From an uncultured Prochlorococcus sp. (GTDB lineage: Bacteria; Cyanobacteriota; Cyanobacteriia; PCC-6307; Cyanobiaceae), in the NCBI GenBank assembly GCA_902518475.1, contig CABYGI010000008.1, positions 1 to 43,668 on the forward strand: 43,668 bases of DNA. The letters run 5' to 3'. The position numbers and the translations under genes were made by a program. Every line of letters begins with the position of its first letter. Positions within the stretch are counted from its first letter, which is position 1. The notes beneath the pieces are model-generated. The model was not told the DNA's origin. It was given only the letters and a program-made list of their open reading frames with translations, and did no database searches. Of the stretch, positions 1 to 9,417 are shown in pieces.

Positions 1-2106
1 GTTGAAGAGGCTATTGAAGAAGAGAAAACTACATTAAACAAAAAAATAAAATCGGAAAAGCCAAATAAAGAATTTTATAAATATAGAAATTTGAGTTTTA
101 AGGATCAATTACAACAAGTGAAAGATAGTTTAGAATTTTCTGAACAGACTAAAAATTTTTCAAATAATTTTGATTTTAGAGAAAATGAAGTTGAGAAATT
201 TATTTATAAAAAATCTGAAGAGACACCAATAATTTCTAATGATTCGGAATTTTTGTCAGCAAAAGTTGAAGAGAATTCTATTGATATTGACCTAGAAGAA
301 ATACAAAACGATGAGAGCCAAAATTCTTTCTTAGATTTAATGGCAGATAATAATATAATCTGTATCTCTCCACCAGGTCATGGAAAAACTGCGACTGCAA
401 TATCAGCAGTCGGAAAATATCTCGAAATTTCTGAAACCACGAGACTCCAAAATATTTATTTTCTTACTTTTACGAAAGCTGCGACAAGAGAGGCTAGAAA
501 AAGATTAAAAAATATTGATCCTTATCAATCAATTAGATGCTTCACTATTGATTCTTTTGCAGGACAAATTAATCAATTAGTAAAAAATCAAACTGGAGAA
601 AAATTTTATTGTAAAAACTACGATGAATCTATCGAACTTGCGACAAAATTTGTTAGTGGAATATGTGAAGCGGAATCTTCAAAACTTGTAAAGAGTTTTT
701 TGAATAATCAAATTGATTTACTAATTATTGATGAAGCTCAGGATATTAATGATATAAGAAATAAATTTATGAAATATATTATCTCCTCAATACATAAAGA
801 TTCACGAATTCTTATTTTTGGAGATCCTGTACAAGAAATTTATACTTTTCAAAACAAGGGTGTAAAAGGAACTTTTTTGAATTATGCCATAAGCAATACA
901 TACAATAAATTTATAAGACATGAATTAAAAATTAATCATAGAGTTAAAAATAAAAAATTATTAAACTCATTTAAAATTGCTAGAGACATATATAAACTTG
1001 AAAATATTTCTATTAAAAATAAGAACCTTAAGTTAATTAATTATCTCAAAGAATTTCATAAAAGTTCTTTACAAGATAAATCCGAAAGTGGATCTGTTTT
1101 TTTATTTAGAAGAAATATTGATGTTTTAAATTCAGTTTTATTAAGATTCCAAAGTCGTAAAAAAAGTGCTTTCAGAATTAGTTACTTACATGAAATTAAT
1201 GAGCCATTTTTGGCATTTCTTATTAAAGAATTTTTTCCTTATGAAAAAGTTTCCCTTGATAAGATTTGGACATTTATTGAGGGATTTGACATTAATAAAC
1301 TAGAAAAAATTTATGAAATTGATCAAATAGGTGAATTAATTGATAATATTGAAAATTATTATGGAGATGGTCAAGAAAATATTGAAATAAAAAGAATAGT
1401 TGATGACTTTGATAATTCTATAGTTCCTGATTTTTTCTCAACAAAAACATGGGGTAAAGGAAAAAATACTTTTAGCAGCATACATTCTTACAAGGGTAGA
1501 GAAGCAAAAGATATAGTTTTAAATTATGCATCGGATAGTATTTCAAGTGATGAGGAAGAGTTTAGGGTTTATTATGTTGCATTAACTAGAGCAGTTGAAA
1601 AACTAAGATTTAGAGAGTTTAATTCTGAAAAAATTTTATATAAAAAATATTATGGTAAAAGAGAGTATATGCCTAATCTTAAAGCAGTTGCGTTTGGTCT
1701 CTCTGGGGATTTTGTTTGGTCTAATGAACCAGATCATTATGAATCAGATATGCAGCAAGATTGGCTTGCAAAAAATGCAAAAAATATTTTTGAAGTTGAG
1801 ATAATTCGCAATATTACAAGAAATAAGGAAGATTCATATGATCTGATTACAAAAAAAGATGGTAAATATTTAGGATGTTTATCTTTTCAAATGAAAGAGA
1901 TATTAAAAAGAGAATATGATAATCAAATTCCTTCTCGTTTTAAGAATGTATTTATGGTAGGAACTACAGCAACACTTATTGATCAATATTTACCAGATGA
2001 GGAATTCAATAAGAATGTCAAGATAATAATGAAAAAAATTGAAAAAAAACCTAAGGTAATATTTAAACCAAATATTATAGGTCTTTTGGAATCGAGAAAT
2101 GGATAA
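1..2106 (+). CDS. UvrD/PcrA-like superfamily 1 DNA helicase, 5' end outside window
   Basis: The reading frame has no stop back to base 1, so the gene begins upstream. The TTG at 91 is only an internal candidate start, and at least 701 residues are present. SF1A helicase motifs appear in order: Walker A SPPGHGKT about 100 codons after that TTG, motif Ia TFTKAATREA, Walker B LLIIDEAQD, motif III FGDPVQEIY, a motif IV region around INHR, motif V SIHSYKGRE and motif VI YYVALTRA. All ATPase residues look intact. The acidic, lysine-rich N-terminal part has no domain I recognise. The stop overlaps the start of the DrmA-like gene by 8 bases, so the two are translationally coupled. It probably works with that complex as a DNA translocase or unwinding partner. 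That role is inferred from the operon only. Confidence 0.85.
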   Translation, partial: VEEAIEEEKTTLNKKIKSEKPNKEFYKYRNLSFKDQLQQVKDSLEFSEQTKNFSNNFDFRENEVEKFIYKKSEETPIISNDSEFLSAKVEENSIDIDLEEIQNDESQNSFLDLMADNNIICISPPGHGKTATAISAVGKYLEISETTRLQNIYFLTFTKAATREARKRLKNIDPYQSIRCFTIDSFAGQINQLVKNQTGEKFYCKNYDESIELATKFVSGICEAESSKLVKSFLNNQIDLLIIDEAQDINDIRNKFMKYIISSIHKDSRILIFGDPVQEIYTFQNKGVKGTFLNYAISNTYNKFIRHELKINHRVKNKKLLNSFKIARDIYKLENISIKNKNLKLINYLKEFHKSSLQDKSESGSVFLFRRNIDVLNSVLLRFQSRKKSAFRISYLHEINEPFLAFLIKEFFPYEKVSLDKIWTFIEGFDINKLEKIYEIDQIGELIDNIENYYGDGQENIEIKRIVDDFDNSIVPDFFSTKTWGKGKNTFSSIHSYKGREAKDIVLNYASDSISSDEEEFRVYYVALTRAVEKLRFREFNSEKILYKKYYGKREYMPNLKAVAFGLSGDFVWSNEPDHYESDMQQDWLAKNAKNIFEVEIIRNITRNKEDSYDLITKKDGKYLGCLSFQMKEILKREYDNQIPSRFKNVFMVGTTATLIDQYLPDEEFNKNVKIIMKKIEKKPKVIFKPNIIGLLESRNG

Positions 2107-5100
2107 TCTAGACGTAAGGAGCAAATTTTTAGAAAAATTAAATTCCAGTATTATTGGTCCTTCTTCTTTAGAGGAGGAGCTTGATGAAAACCCAAGAGTT
2201 AAATATCTGTATGGTTTTTTAAATCCCTCTGCAAGTTTTGATGAGGAATCTTCTCTTGAGAATGAAGTCGCAGATAATTCTAATCTGGCTGAAAACACTA
2301 CTCAAGAAGATAGAGATGAGATTGAAAAGGAGCCTTTAAGCTTAATGCATAAGCCATCATCAATGGGTATATCATTTCAATTAAAAGGAGATGTAAAAGG
2401 TGTTAAGGCTAAAATAAACTTTGCAAGATATTTCTCATTTGAAGATGAAAAGAAAACACTTTGGAAAAGGAAGTTTTACTCTTTTGAAATAGATTTATCT
2501 CTTACTAAAAAAAGGCATTATTTAGAAGACAATATCTACTTATATATTGTTCGAATTTATAATAAAAAAAATGATTTAACTCTCTCTACTATTACTCTCG
2601 TAAATGACTCGAAGACATCAAATTTAGAATATAACGAACAAACTCAACATATATTATTTCAACCAGAAATAATCTTATATTCCTCTTTAGAAAATACTTT
2701 TTGTGAAAGGCCTTTAAATTATAAAAGTGGAAGCTTCGAAAATAATATGTATGAGTTTCTATATTCTTCAACAAGATCATTATGTTTTGGTCATGGGGTA
2801 GCTACTAATTGGAATCGCGAAAAGAATAAAATATGGACTACATTTTTGCCAAACTATGAATTGAATCCTGTAGATAATAAAGCATCTAAATATTTTTTTG
2901 TTTTAGAAAATGATTCTTTAAGTGCTGAAAAAATATCTAATTACGATAGTGATACGCTCGATAAAGTTTTAAATGATTTTTTAAATGTATATAAAAACTG
3001 GGTTAAAAATTTATCTATTAAGAAAGAAACTAATTTAAATGAGGATGAAAGGAAATTTGCAGAATTCAATATTAATAAATGTAGCCAAGTCATTTCAAGA
3101 ATAGAGGATTCTATAGGTTTTCTAAAATTAGATGAAGATTTTAGAAATGCTTTTCAGTTAGCTAATCAAGCAATACATGAACAGAATTCCTGGAATAAGG
3201 ACGCAAAATCCTTTATATGGAGACCATTTCAAATGGCATTTATTCTTCTAGTCTTAGAGTCTTTTATTGATAAAAATAGAAAAAGTAAGTCAATAGTTGA
3301 CTTGTTATGGTTCCCAACTGGGGGTGGAAAAACAGAGTCATATCTTTGTGTAATATCATTTTTATTGTTTAAGTCCTCTTTTAAATCTCAAAAAGTCGAG
3401 GATCCTGGGACTCAAATTTTAATTAGGTATACATTGAGACTGCTCACAACGCAGCAATTTGAAAGAGCATCAGCAGTAATTTTGGCTTCTGAATTAATCA
3501 GAAAAAATAGTAAATTATGTCATAAAGATTCAAAGGTTTTTTCTATTGGCCTTTGGATTGGTAGTGACTCAAGTCCCAATAAAAGAGATGAAGCTAAGAA
3601 GGTTCTTGAGAAAGTTGAAATGCAAGAGAAAGGTGATCCCAGACAATTAACAAGATGCCCATGCTGTAAATCTAAACTTAACTGGGCATTAATTCCTAAT
3701 CAGCCAATAACTCCCAGATGTGAAAGTAGTAATTGTAAGTTAAATGGAATTCTGCCAATTTTTACAGTTGATGAGGATATTTATAATTTTAGACCTTCCT
3801 TGATTTTAGGAACATCGGATAAATTTATTCAGATAGTAAGAGTTCCTGAGACTAATAATCTCTTTATCTCAAAAACTGGAAGAAGTCCTGAGTTGATTCT
3901 TCAAGATGAGTTGCATTTAATATCAGGTCCCTTAGGCTCAATCGCAGGATTGTTTGAGGCGGCAATAGATATGATTTGTAGTAAAAATTTTCCAGTAAAA
4001 ATAATCGGGTCTACTGCCACCATAAAAAATGCTGAGAATCAAGTAAGTGCATTGTTTAATAGAGACCTGATGCAGTTCCCTCCTCCAGGGATTGATTTTA
4101 AAGATTCTTGTTTTGCAGTAGAAGATGAATCACAGGCAGGTAGACTTTATATTGGAGTCTCATCTATGGGAAGAACAGCTAAAACTTCATTGTCTAGGGT
4201 CGCGTCTTCATCTTTCCACCATGCTCAAAATATATACAAATCAAGTCAACCTGATTCTTATCAAAAAAAACATGCCGAAACATTTACAACTCTTGTAAGT
4301 TACTTTAATTCACTTAAGGAATTGGGAGGAGCAAGTGTTTGTTATTTAGATGACGTTAATGAATTCCTAACGAATATTTCAAAAAATCTTGGTGAAGATA
4401 GATATCAAATTAAAGAACTTTGTGAATTAACTTCAAGATGCTCACAACAAGAAATTCAGAGGTATCTAGAAAATCTTCATTTATCAAGAGATTCTGAAAA
4501 TTCAATAGATGCTTGCTTATCAACGAATATGATCAGTGTTGGAGTTGACGTATCAAGACTAGGTTTGATGTTAATAAATGGACAAACAAAATCAAAATCT
4601 GAATATATTCAAGCCTCAAGTAGAGTAGGTAGAAAATATCCTGGAATAGTTATCACTATTTATAACGACTCCAAAGTAAGAGATAAGTCTGGGTTTGAAA
4701 ATTTTAGAGATATTCATCAAAACTTATATAAAGATGTTGAAATTACAAGCGTAACTCCATTTTCGCCAGATTGTATTAAAAAAGTCTTGCCATCAGTAAT
4801 TGTTGGAGCTTGCAGGCATTTATCGCCATTAGCATTAACATCCCCAGATATAAATTTATTTAGAGATACTGCTGAAAAGGTTTGCGAATTACTTATGCAA
4901 AGGTGCAAAGCTATATCTCCAGAAAATTCTGGTTATCTTGATAATCTTGTGAAAAATATTATTTCAGAATGGATTGCTAGAAAACCTCAAAAATATTTTC
5001 CTGATAAAAGTAAGGCTTCAACTCTTCTCATTGAAGCAGAAAAGGCTGTAACTTTAACAGAAGATGAATATGGTTTTCAGGCATTAACTAACGTGAGAAA

Positions 5101-5152
5101 TGTTGAAGCAGTTTCTTTAATAGAAACTAATCCATTCCTAAGTAGAAGATGA
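2099..5152 (+). CDS. DrmA-like SF2 helicase of a DISARM-type defence module
   Basis: This 1017-residue protein has an N-terminal region of about 370 residues without clear motifs, then an SF2 helicase core. Walker A is WFPTGGGKTES (404-414) and the DExH box is QDELHLISG (602-610). Motif III is GSTATI (637-642). The C-terminal lobe has the STNMISVGVDV stretch (808-818) and motif VI QASSRVGR (838-845). A four-cysteine zinc-binding insertion lies between the lobes (C520, C522/C523, C541, C546). A large SF2 helicase followed directly by a DUF1998 protein is the DrmA-DrmB arrangement of DISARM, where the two form a complex that engages DNA. The start overlaps the upstream helicase by 8 bases and the stop overlaps the next ATG by 4. 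It could instead belong to another helicase-DUF1998 system, so no gene symbol is given. Confidence 0.85.
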   Translation: MDNLDVRSKFLEKLNSSIIGPSSLEEELDENPRVKYLYGFLNPSASFDEESSLENEVADNSNLAENTTQEDRDEIEKEPLSLMHKPSSMGISFQLKGDVKGVKAKINFARYFSFEDEKKTLWKRKFYSFEIDLSLTKKRHYLEDNIYLYIVRIYNKKNDLTLSTITLVNDSKTSNLEYNEQTQHILFQPEIILYSSLENTFCERPLNYKSGSFENNMYEFLYSSTRSLCFGHGVATNWNREKNKIWTTFLPNYELNPVDNKASKYFFVLENDSLSAEKISNYDSDTLDKVLNDFLNVYKNWVKNLSIKKETNLNEDERKFAEFNINKCSQVISRIEDSIGFLKLDEDFRNAFQLANQAIHEQNSWNKDAKSFIWRPFQMAFILLVLESFIDKNRKSKSIVDLLWFPTGGGKTESYLCVISFLLFKSSFKSQKVEDPGTQILIRYTLRLLTTQQFERASAVILASELIRKNSKLCHKDSKVFSIGLWIGSDSSPNKRDEAKKVLEKVEMQEKGDPRQLTRCPCCKSKLNWALIPNQPITPRCESSNCKLNGILPIFTVDEDIYNFRPSLILGTSDKFIQIVRVPETNNLFISKTGRSPELILQDELHLISGPLGSIAGLFEAAIDMICSKNFPVKIIGSTATIKNAENQVSALFNRDLMQFPPPGIDFKDSCFAVEDESQAGRLYIGVSSMGRTAKTSLSRVASSSFHHAQNIYKSSQPDSYQKKHAETFTTLVSYFNSLKELGGASVCYLDDVNEFLTNISKNLGEDRYQIKELCELTSRCSQQEIQRYLENLHLSRDSENSIDACLSTNMISVGVDVSRLGLMLINGQTKSKSEYIQASSRVGRKYPGIVITIYNDSKVRDKSGFENFRDIHQNLYKDVEITSVTPFSPDCIKKVLPSVIVGACRHLSPLALTSPDINLFRDTAEKVCELLMQRCKAISPENSGYLDNLVKNIISEWIARKPQKYFPDKSKASTLLIEAEKAVTLTEDEYGFQALTNVRNVEAVSLIETNPFLSRR

Positions 5153-6972
5153 GTATAGTCAAATTAAGAAGAAGTACATTCATAACAACTTCTGGAGCAG
5201 GAAGTATTATTGATTTCAGAACAAGAAATGGAGCGTCTGTCTCTGTGATTGTTAAAAGTTTTGATGGTTGGGAAAATACAAAAGCAAAATATATTGAAGA
5301 GCCTAGGCTTGCGAAACTCTTAAATGTTGAAAATTTTATAGAACCACCCATCTTTATAGATCAAGGAAACTTTAGCTCCACAGCAAGTACCCCAAAAATA
5401 GAAGTTTCTCAATTCCCTTACTGGCTGCAATGCCCTAGATGCAGAAGAATTGCACATTTAAGAGATTGGGATTACAACGATTCTGAGCCAATGGAAAAGT
5501 TTTGTCCTGAATGTTCTAGGCCTGGAAGAAAAAGTCAAAAGATTTATTGCGTTCCTGTCCGTTTCGTTGCATCTTGCGAGAATGGACATCTTGAGGATTT
5601 CCCTTGGGATAGATTTGTAAGGCATAAGCCTGGATGTAAATCAAGAAAATTAAAACTTTTAGGAAGAGGTATGGGGATCGAAAGTGTCTATGTTAGTTGT
5701 GATGGATGTAAAAGTTCAAGAAGTTTAAAAGATGCTATTGGAAAACAAGGATTTCTTTTTCCAACAATTGAGTGTGGTTGTAAGAGTCCTTGGCATAATA
5801 ATTTTAATAAAACTAATCAGCAGATTACTTGTGACAAACCTCTAAGGACATTTCAAAGAGGTTCATCAAGCTTATATTTTGCCCATACTAAAAGTGCTAT
5901 AAGTATTCCGCCTTGGTCTGAAATTAATACCTTTGGAAGAGATTTCCAAACTCTCGCAAATATGGATGAAAAGTCATTGTCCAAAGCCATTGAAATGTTC
6001 AGTCAAATGAAAGGCTCTATTGTTTATTATTATGCAAATAAAAGAAATTATTCTTTGGCGAGAATTAAAAATCTAATTTTAAGTACAAAATTAAAAATGG
6101 AAGATCTTGATGAAGAAAAAATTGCTTCACAAGAATACATAGTTTTAAAAGGGGCCTGTTCAGAAGATGTTGAAAATCAAGAAAACTTTAAAGCTGATCG
6201 AAAGATTGTGCCTCAAGAATTTAAATATTTTATTGATGGAATATCTAAAATAAAACGCCTAAGAGAGGTAAAAGCATTATGTTCTTTTTCAAGAGTAAAT
6301 CCCTCCGTTTCTAATTCAAATAGAAAAGAGGTTGTTTCAAAAGGGAAAACTTGGTTGCCAGCTTTAGAAAACTTTGGTGAAGGAATTTTTATTGACTTTG
6401 AGTCTGAGCATCTTAAAAATTGGGAAACAAATAAAGAAGTAATTTTAAGAGTAGAGCAATCAACTAAAGCTTTTAGAAATGCTTTTTTAAAAGATGGTAA
6501 AGACTTGGCAGAAATAGATGAATACTGTACTCCAAGATTTTTCTTGATGCATACATTGGCTCATTTATTAATAAGGTCATTATCAAATATTTGTGGTTAT
6601 TCTTTATCTTCAATTAAAGAAAGAATATATTCGCAATCAAAACTTGAGGAAGATAAGACTCCTTATGCCGGGTTGCTTATTTATACATCTTCATCTGATG
6701 CAGATGGAACATTAGGAGGCTTAGCGGCAATGGCTGAACCTCAAAACTTTATTACATTATTACAATCTGCAATAGAGTCAGGAAGATGGTGTTCTAGTGA
6801 TCCTCTTTGCATCAATAGATCAACTGATATATCTTTGACTGGTTCTTTAGCCTCCTGTCATAGCTGTACTCTGTTGCCGGAAACTTCTTGTTGTGCATTT
6901 AATCGTTTTCTTGATAGAGGATTGATTTATGGAACTGAAGAAAATCCAAATATTGGTTTTTTAAAAAATTGA
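5149..6972 (+). CDS. DrmB-like DUF1998 protein
   Basis: At 607 residues it is the usual length for DrmB. The N-terminus (TTSGAGSIIDF) matches the conserved start of DrmB-type proteins. Several zinc-ligand groups follow: CPRC with FCPEC near 95-125, then SCENGHLEDFPWD, CDGCKS, an ECGC motif and a CDKPLRTFQRGSSSLYF segment. The C-terminal DUF1998 part carries TLAHLLIRSLS, YTSSSDADGTLGGL and a Cys-rich tail (SCHSCTLLPETSCC). In DISARM, DrmB binds DrmA and the pair forms the DNA-sensing core. The ATGA overlap with the DrmA-like gene implies coupled translation and a fixed ratio. DrmB-type proteins also occur outside complete DISARM operons, so partner genes decide the class. Confidence 0.87.
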   Translation: MSIVKLRRSTFITTSGAGSIIDFRTRNGASVSVIVKSFDGWENTKAKYIEEPRLAKLLNVENFIEPPIFIDQGNFSSTASTPKIEVSQFPYWLQCPRCRRIAHLRDWDYNDSEPMEKFCPECSRPGRKSQKIYCVPVRFVASCENGHLEDFPWDRFVRHKPGCKSRKLKLLGRGMGIESVYVSCDGCKSSRSLKDAIGKQGFLFPTIECGCKSPWHNNFNKTNQQITCDKPLRTFQRGSSSLYFAHTKSAISIPPWSEINTFGRDFQTLANMDEKSLSKAIEMFSQMKGSIVYYYANKRNYSLARIKNLILSTKLKMEDLDEEKIASQEYIVLKGACSEDVENQENFKADRKIVPQEFKYFIDGISKIKRLREVKALCSFSRVNPSVSNSNRKEVVSKGKTWLPALENFGEGIFIDFESEHLKNWETNKEVILRVEQSTKAFRNAFLKDGKDLAEIDEYCTPRFFLMHTLAHLLIRSLSNICGYSLSSIKERIYSQSKLEEDKTPYAGLLIYTSSSDADGTLGGLAAMAEPQNFITLLQSAIESGRWCSSDPLCINRSTDISLTGSLASCHSCTLLPETSCCAFNRFLDRGLIYGTEENPNIGFLKN

Positions 6973-6981
6973 TAAGAACGT

Positions 6982-8667
6982 ATGGCTCAAATTTATCCTT
7001 CTGATATTCCTTATGATTTTAAAAAAGATCCAAAAAGACGAGCAGAAAGGGTACTTTTTGATTCTTTTAAAAATGATCTAGATTCAAATACAAAAGTTTA
7101 TTATTCAAGAGTTTGGAGAGGAGAAAAAGTAGATAAATTTAGTCAAAGAAAAATGTTTATCGATGGAGAAGTTGATTTTATTATCGTTTCACCTGCATAT
7201 GGTCTATTAGTAATTGAATGTAAGGGAGGAGGGATTTCTGTTAAAGATAATAGATACTTCTCAACAGATAAGAATGGTATCAAATATTCAATAAATAATC
7301 CTTATGATCAAGCTAAAAAATCAAAATATAAGATAAGAGATCATTTATTCAGGAGTAAAGTTTTTTATGGAAATAAATTGGAAATAACTCAAAAAATTTC
7401 TGATGGCGTATTTTTCCCCAATTCTGAAAGAGCAGATTGGAATGAATTAGATATAGATCAGAAGTTATCAATTACTGGTTTTTCAGATAATTTAGAAAAT
7501 GTTTTTTTATGGGTTAAAAGTGTATTTAAAAAAAGTCTCAAAGAAAAAGGTATGAGAGATCTTACTCTAGAAGAGATTTCTCTTTTGGATAAGGTCTTAG
7601 CTCCTGAAGGAGAGTATAAATTTTCTTTTGGTAGTGAACTGCATGAATCTGAAAATTATTTTTCTAAAGAATTAATTCCTACAACTTTTCAAAAAAATTT
7701 AATATCCCAATTTGATTACTCTAAAAAGAATTTAATTTGTGGACCTGCTGGAACAGGAAAAACTTTAATAGGTCTGGAAGTAATAAATAAATTTTATGAT
7801 TATGATTTTGACTCCTTTTTTATATGTAAATCTCAATTATTAGCTTCTGAAATAAAAGAAAAGTTTAATCAAAAAAAAGACAGGCTATTTTTTGGTACTT
7901 TAGAGAATTTTCTTTTAAAACTTTTTGAAGTTGCTAAGGAATATGACCTAGATATCTCAAATATAAAAAAACCATTGGATTTGATTAATTTAATATCTTT
8001 AAATACTCAATATAGATGCCAAACTGTTGTTGTTGATGAGCTGCAGGATTTTACTGGTGATGATGTTGAATTAATACCAGCCATAGCACGCTTGACGAGG
8101 CCTTCAAAAGGCTACTTTATTGGTTTGTATGATCCTAATCAGGTAATTGATGATTGCAACTTTGATCCGCAAACTTTAAAAAATAGATTTGGTTTAGATC
8201 AGTTCTATACATTAAATATAAATATAAGAAATACTCCTCAGATAGTAAGTAAATATATGAATCTCTGCCCAAAACTTATTTATTTAAAAACCATTTCGCC
8301 AAATGGACCAAATGTAGAAAATATATTAATAGAGGATTTAAATATATCTGTATTAGAAGATTGCTTGAAATTATTAATCCGCAAGTTTACTTTAGCTTCT
8401 TCTGAATTAATTATTTTAGTTAACGACGAAAATTCAATTGTTCAAATTAGGGATCAAATATCGAATAACAATAAATTAAAAGAGACTGTTTCATTTGATT
8501 TTGAAAATAAAAATAAAATACGAATAATGACTATAAAGGATATAAAAGGGCTGGAATCAAAAGCTATTTTGGTATGGGAGAAATTAGAAAAATTAACTGA
8601 AAATAAAATTTATGTATCAATGTCTAGGGCAAGATCATTATTAGCAACAGTTGAATTAAAAAAATAG
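6982..8667 (+). CDS. NERD-domain nuclease fused to an SF1 helicase
   Basis: The 561-residue product has two parts. Residues about 20-135 form a NERD (nuclease-related) domain with the restriction-like signature DGEVD (61-65) and IECKGG (78-83), giving D65 and E79-x-K81 as likely metal-binding residues. From about 235 onward it is an SF1 helicase. Walker A is GPAGTGKT (254-261), Walker B VVVDELQD (349-356) and motif III GLYDPNQ (381-387), followed by a NIRNTPQIV segment, a motif V-like TIKDIKGLES and motif VI YVSMSRA. It starts 9 bases after the DrmB-like stop. DISARM proper uses a PLD-fold DrmC and a methyltransferase; this gene may supply the nuclease here. That role is inference, while the two domains are plain in the sequence. 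Confidence 0.85.
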   Translation: MAQIYPSDIPYDFKKDPKRRAERVLFDSFKNDLDSNTKVYYSRVWRGEKVDKFSQRKMFIDGEVDFIIVSPAYGLLVIECKGGGISVKDNRYFSTDKNGIKYSINNPYDQAKKSKYKIRDHLFRSKVFYGNKLEITQKISDGVFFPNSERADWNELDIDQKLSITGFSDNLENVFLWVKSVFKKSLKEKGMRDLTLEEISLLDKVLAPEGEYKFSFGSELHESENYFSKELIPTTFQKNLISQFDYSKKNLICGPAGTGKTLIGLEVINKFYDYDFDSFFICKSQLLASEIKEKFNQKKDRLFFGTLENFLLKLFEVAKEYDLDISNIKKPLDLINLISLNTQYRCQTVVVDELQDFTGDDVELIPAIARLTRPSKGYFIGLYDPNQVIDDCNFDPQTLKNRFGLDQFYTLNINIRNTPQIVSKYMNLCPKLIYLKTISPNGPNVENILIEDLNISVLEDCLKLLIRKFTLASSELIILVNDENSIVQIRDQISNNNKLKETVSFDFENKNKIRIMTIKDIKGLESKAILVWEKLEKLTENKIYVSMSRARSLLATVELKK

Positions 8668-8679
8668 ATTAATAATTCA

Positions 8680-9159
8680 ATGTTAATTACAAAAAATAAC
8701 GAAAGCAAAAAAATAAAAAATAAAAAAAAAGGTATTAAGATTTGGCATCTTGTAGGTGCAATATATGGACCAATTGTTTTTTTCGCTCTAATTTTTAATT
8801 TGCCTAAAGTTGAATGGAAATATGTTTTTGAATCTACTAAAACTAGAGTTGCTCGCCATCATAAAAAAGCAGAAGATATTGGGTTGCCAGGCATACCTTA
8901 TTGGAGAAATTCAGGCTCAGCAGCAATACTTTATTTAAATAGAGATGGAGTTGCTTATGCGATGTGCGGTCCTGATTTCTTTTGCTCAGAAGAATTGAAT
9001 GCAAAAAAAGGTATTCATTTTATGCCTATTAGTGGAGGGGCTAGAAGAATTAATAGCAAAGTTATATTTGCAGCAGATAGCTATTGGTGTGATAGCTATG
9101 ATATTAATCATTCAGGTAAATGTAGATCAGGTGGGTGGGTAAATGGTTCGGAAAGATAA
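8680..9159 (+). CDS. Small membrane-anchored protein of unknown function at the end of the helicase operon
   Basis: I do not recognise the family. The 159-residue product begins with a strongly basic stretch (about residues 8-22), then one hydrophobic segment (about 23-42, ending near ALIFNLPKVEW) that can span the membrane. About 115 residues follow. By the positive-inside rule this C-terminal part would face the periplasm. It holds four cysteines in two groups (AMCGPDFFC; WCDSYDINHSGKC) that could form disulfides, and is rich in Gly, Ser and aromatic residues. The gene starts 12 bases after the NERD-helicase stop, so it is probably the last gene of the operon. A membrane effector or sensor of the system is possible but unsupported beyond position. 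Confidence 0.65.
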   Translation: MLITKNNESKKIKNKKKGIKIWHLVGAIYGPIVFFALIFNLPKVEWKYVFESTKTRVARHHKKAEDIGLPGIPYWRNSGSAAILYLNRDGVAYAMCGPDFFCSEELNAKKGIHFMPISGGARRINSKVIFAADSYWCDSYDINHSGKCRSGGWVNGSER

Positions 9160-9182
9160 AATTTTTTAAAAGAATTTTTTAA

Positions 9183-9341
9183 ATGAAGAACTTCCTCATA
9201 TCAGGTTTGGTAGATGATAAATACAGAATAAAGGTTAATCTTTTGGCGATCTCTCCAGATCATGCCATTAAAGTTTTTAAGCAAAAATATCCTAAGGCAG
9301 ATGATATTTATGTAATACAGAATTTATTCAAAAAATCTTGA
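9183..9341 (+). CDS. 52-residue hypothetical protein
   Basis: An ATG at 9183 opens a 52-codon frame ending in TGA at 9339-9341. The product begins MKNFLISGLVDDKYRIKV and continues with SPDHAIKVFKQKYPKADDIY, a pattern of two short strands followed by an amphipathic helix. It lies 23 bases after the membrane protein, in the same orientation, and just before a strong hairpin. No family is recognised. The even hydrophobic pattern and tight placement favour a real gene over chance, but the short length keeps confidence moderate. Confidence 0.5.
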   Translation: MKNFLISGLVDDKYRIKVNLLAISPDHAIKVFKQKYPKADDIYVIQNLFKKS

Positions 9342-9386
9342 ATTTTTATCTAAAAATTCTCTTTCGTTTTATACGTCCAATCCCTT

Positions 9387-9416
9387 TTAATACCCCCCCA
9401 AGGGGGGAGTTATTAA
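9387..9416. terminator. Inverted repeat between convergent island genes, probably a bidirectional terminator
   Basis: TTAATA (9387-9392) and six C residues pair with six G residues (9402-9407) and TATTAA (9411-9416). The loop is three to four bases and there is a three-base bulge (AGT) on the right arm. It sits between the 52-codon gene (stop 9341) and the recombinase stop (9418), so it can end transcription from both sides. The C/G core stands out in this AT-rich DNA. Confidence 0.65.
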
Positions 9417-9417
9417 T

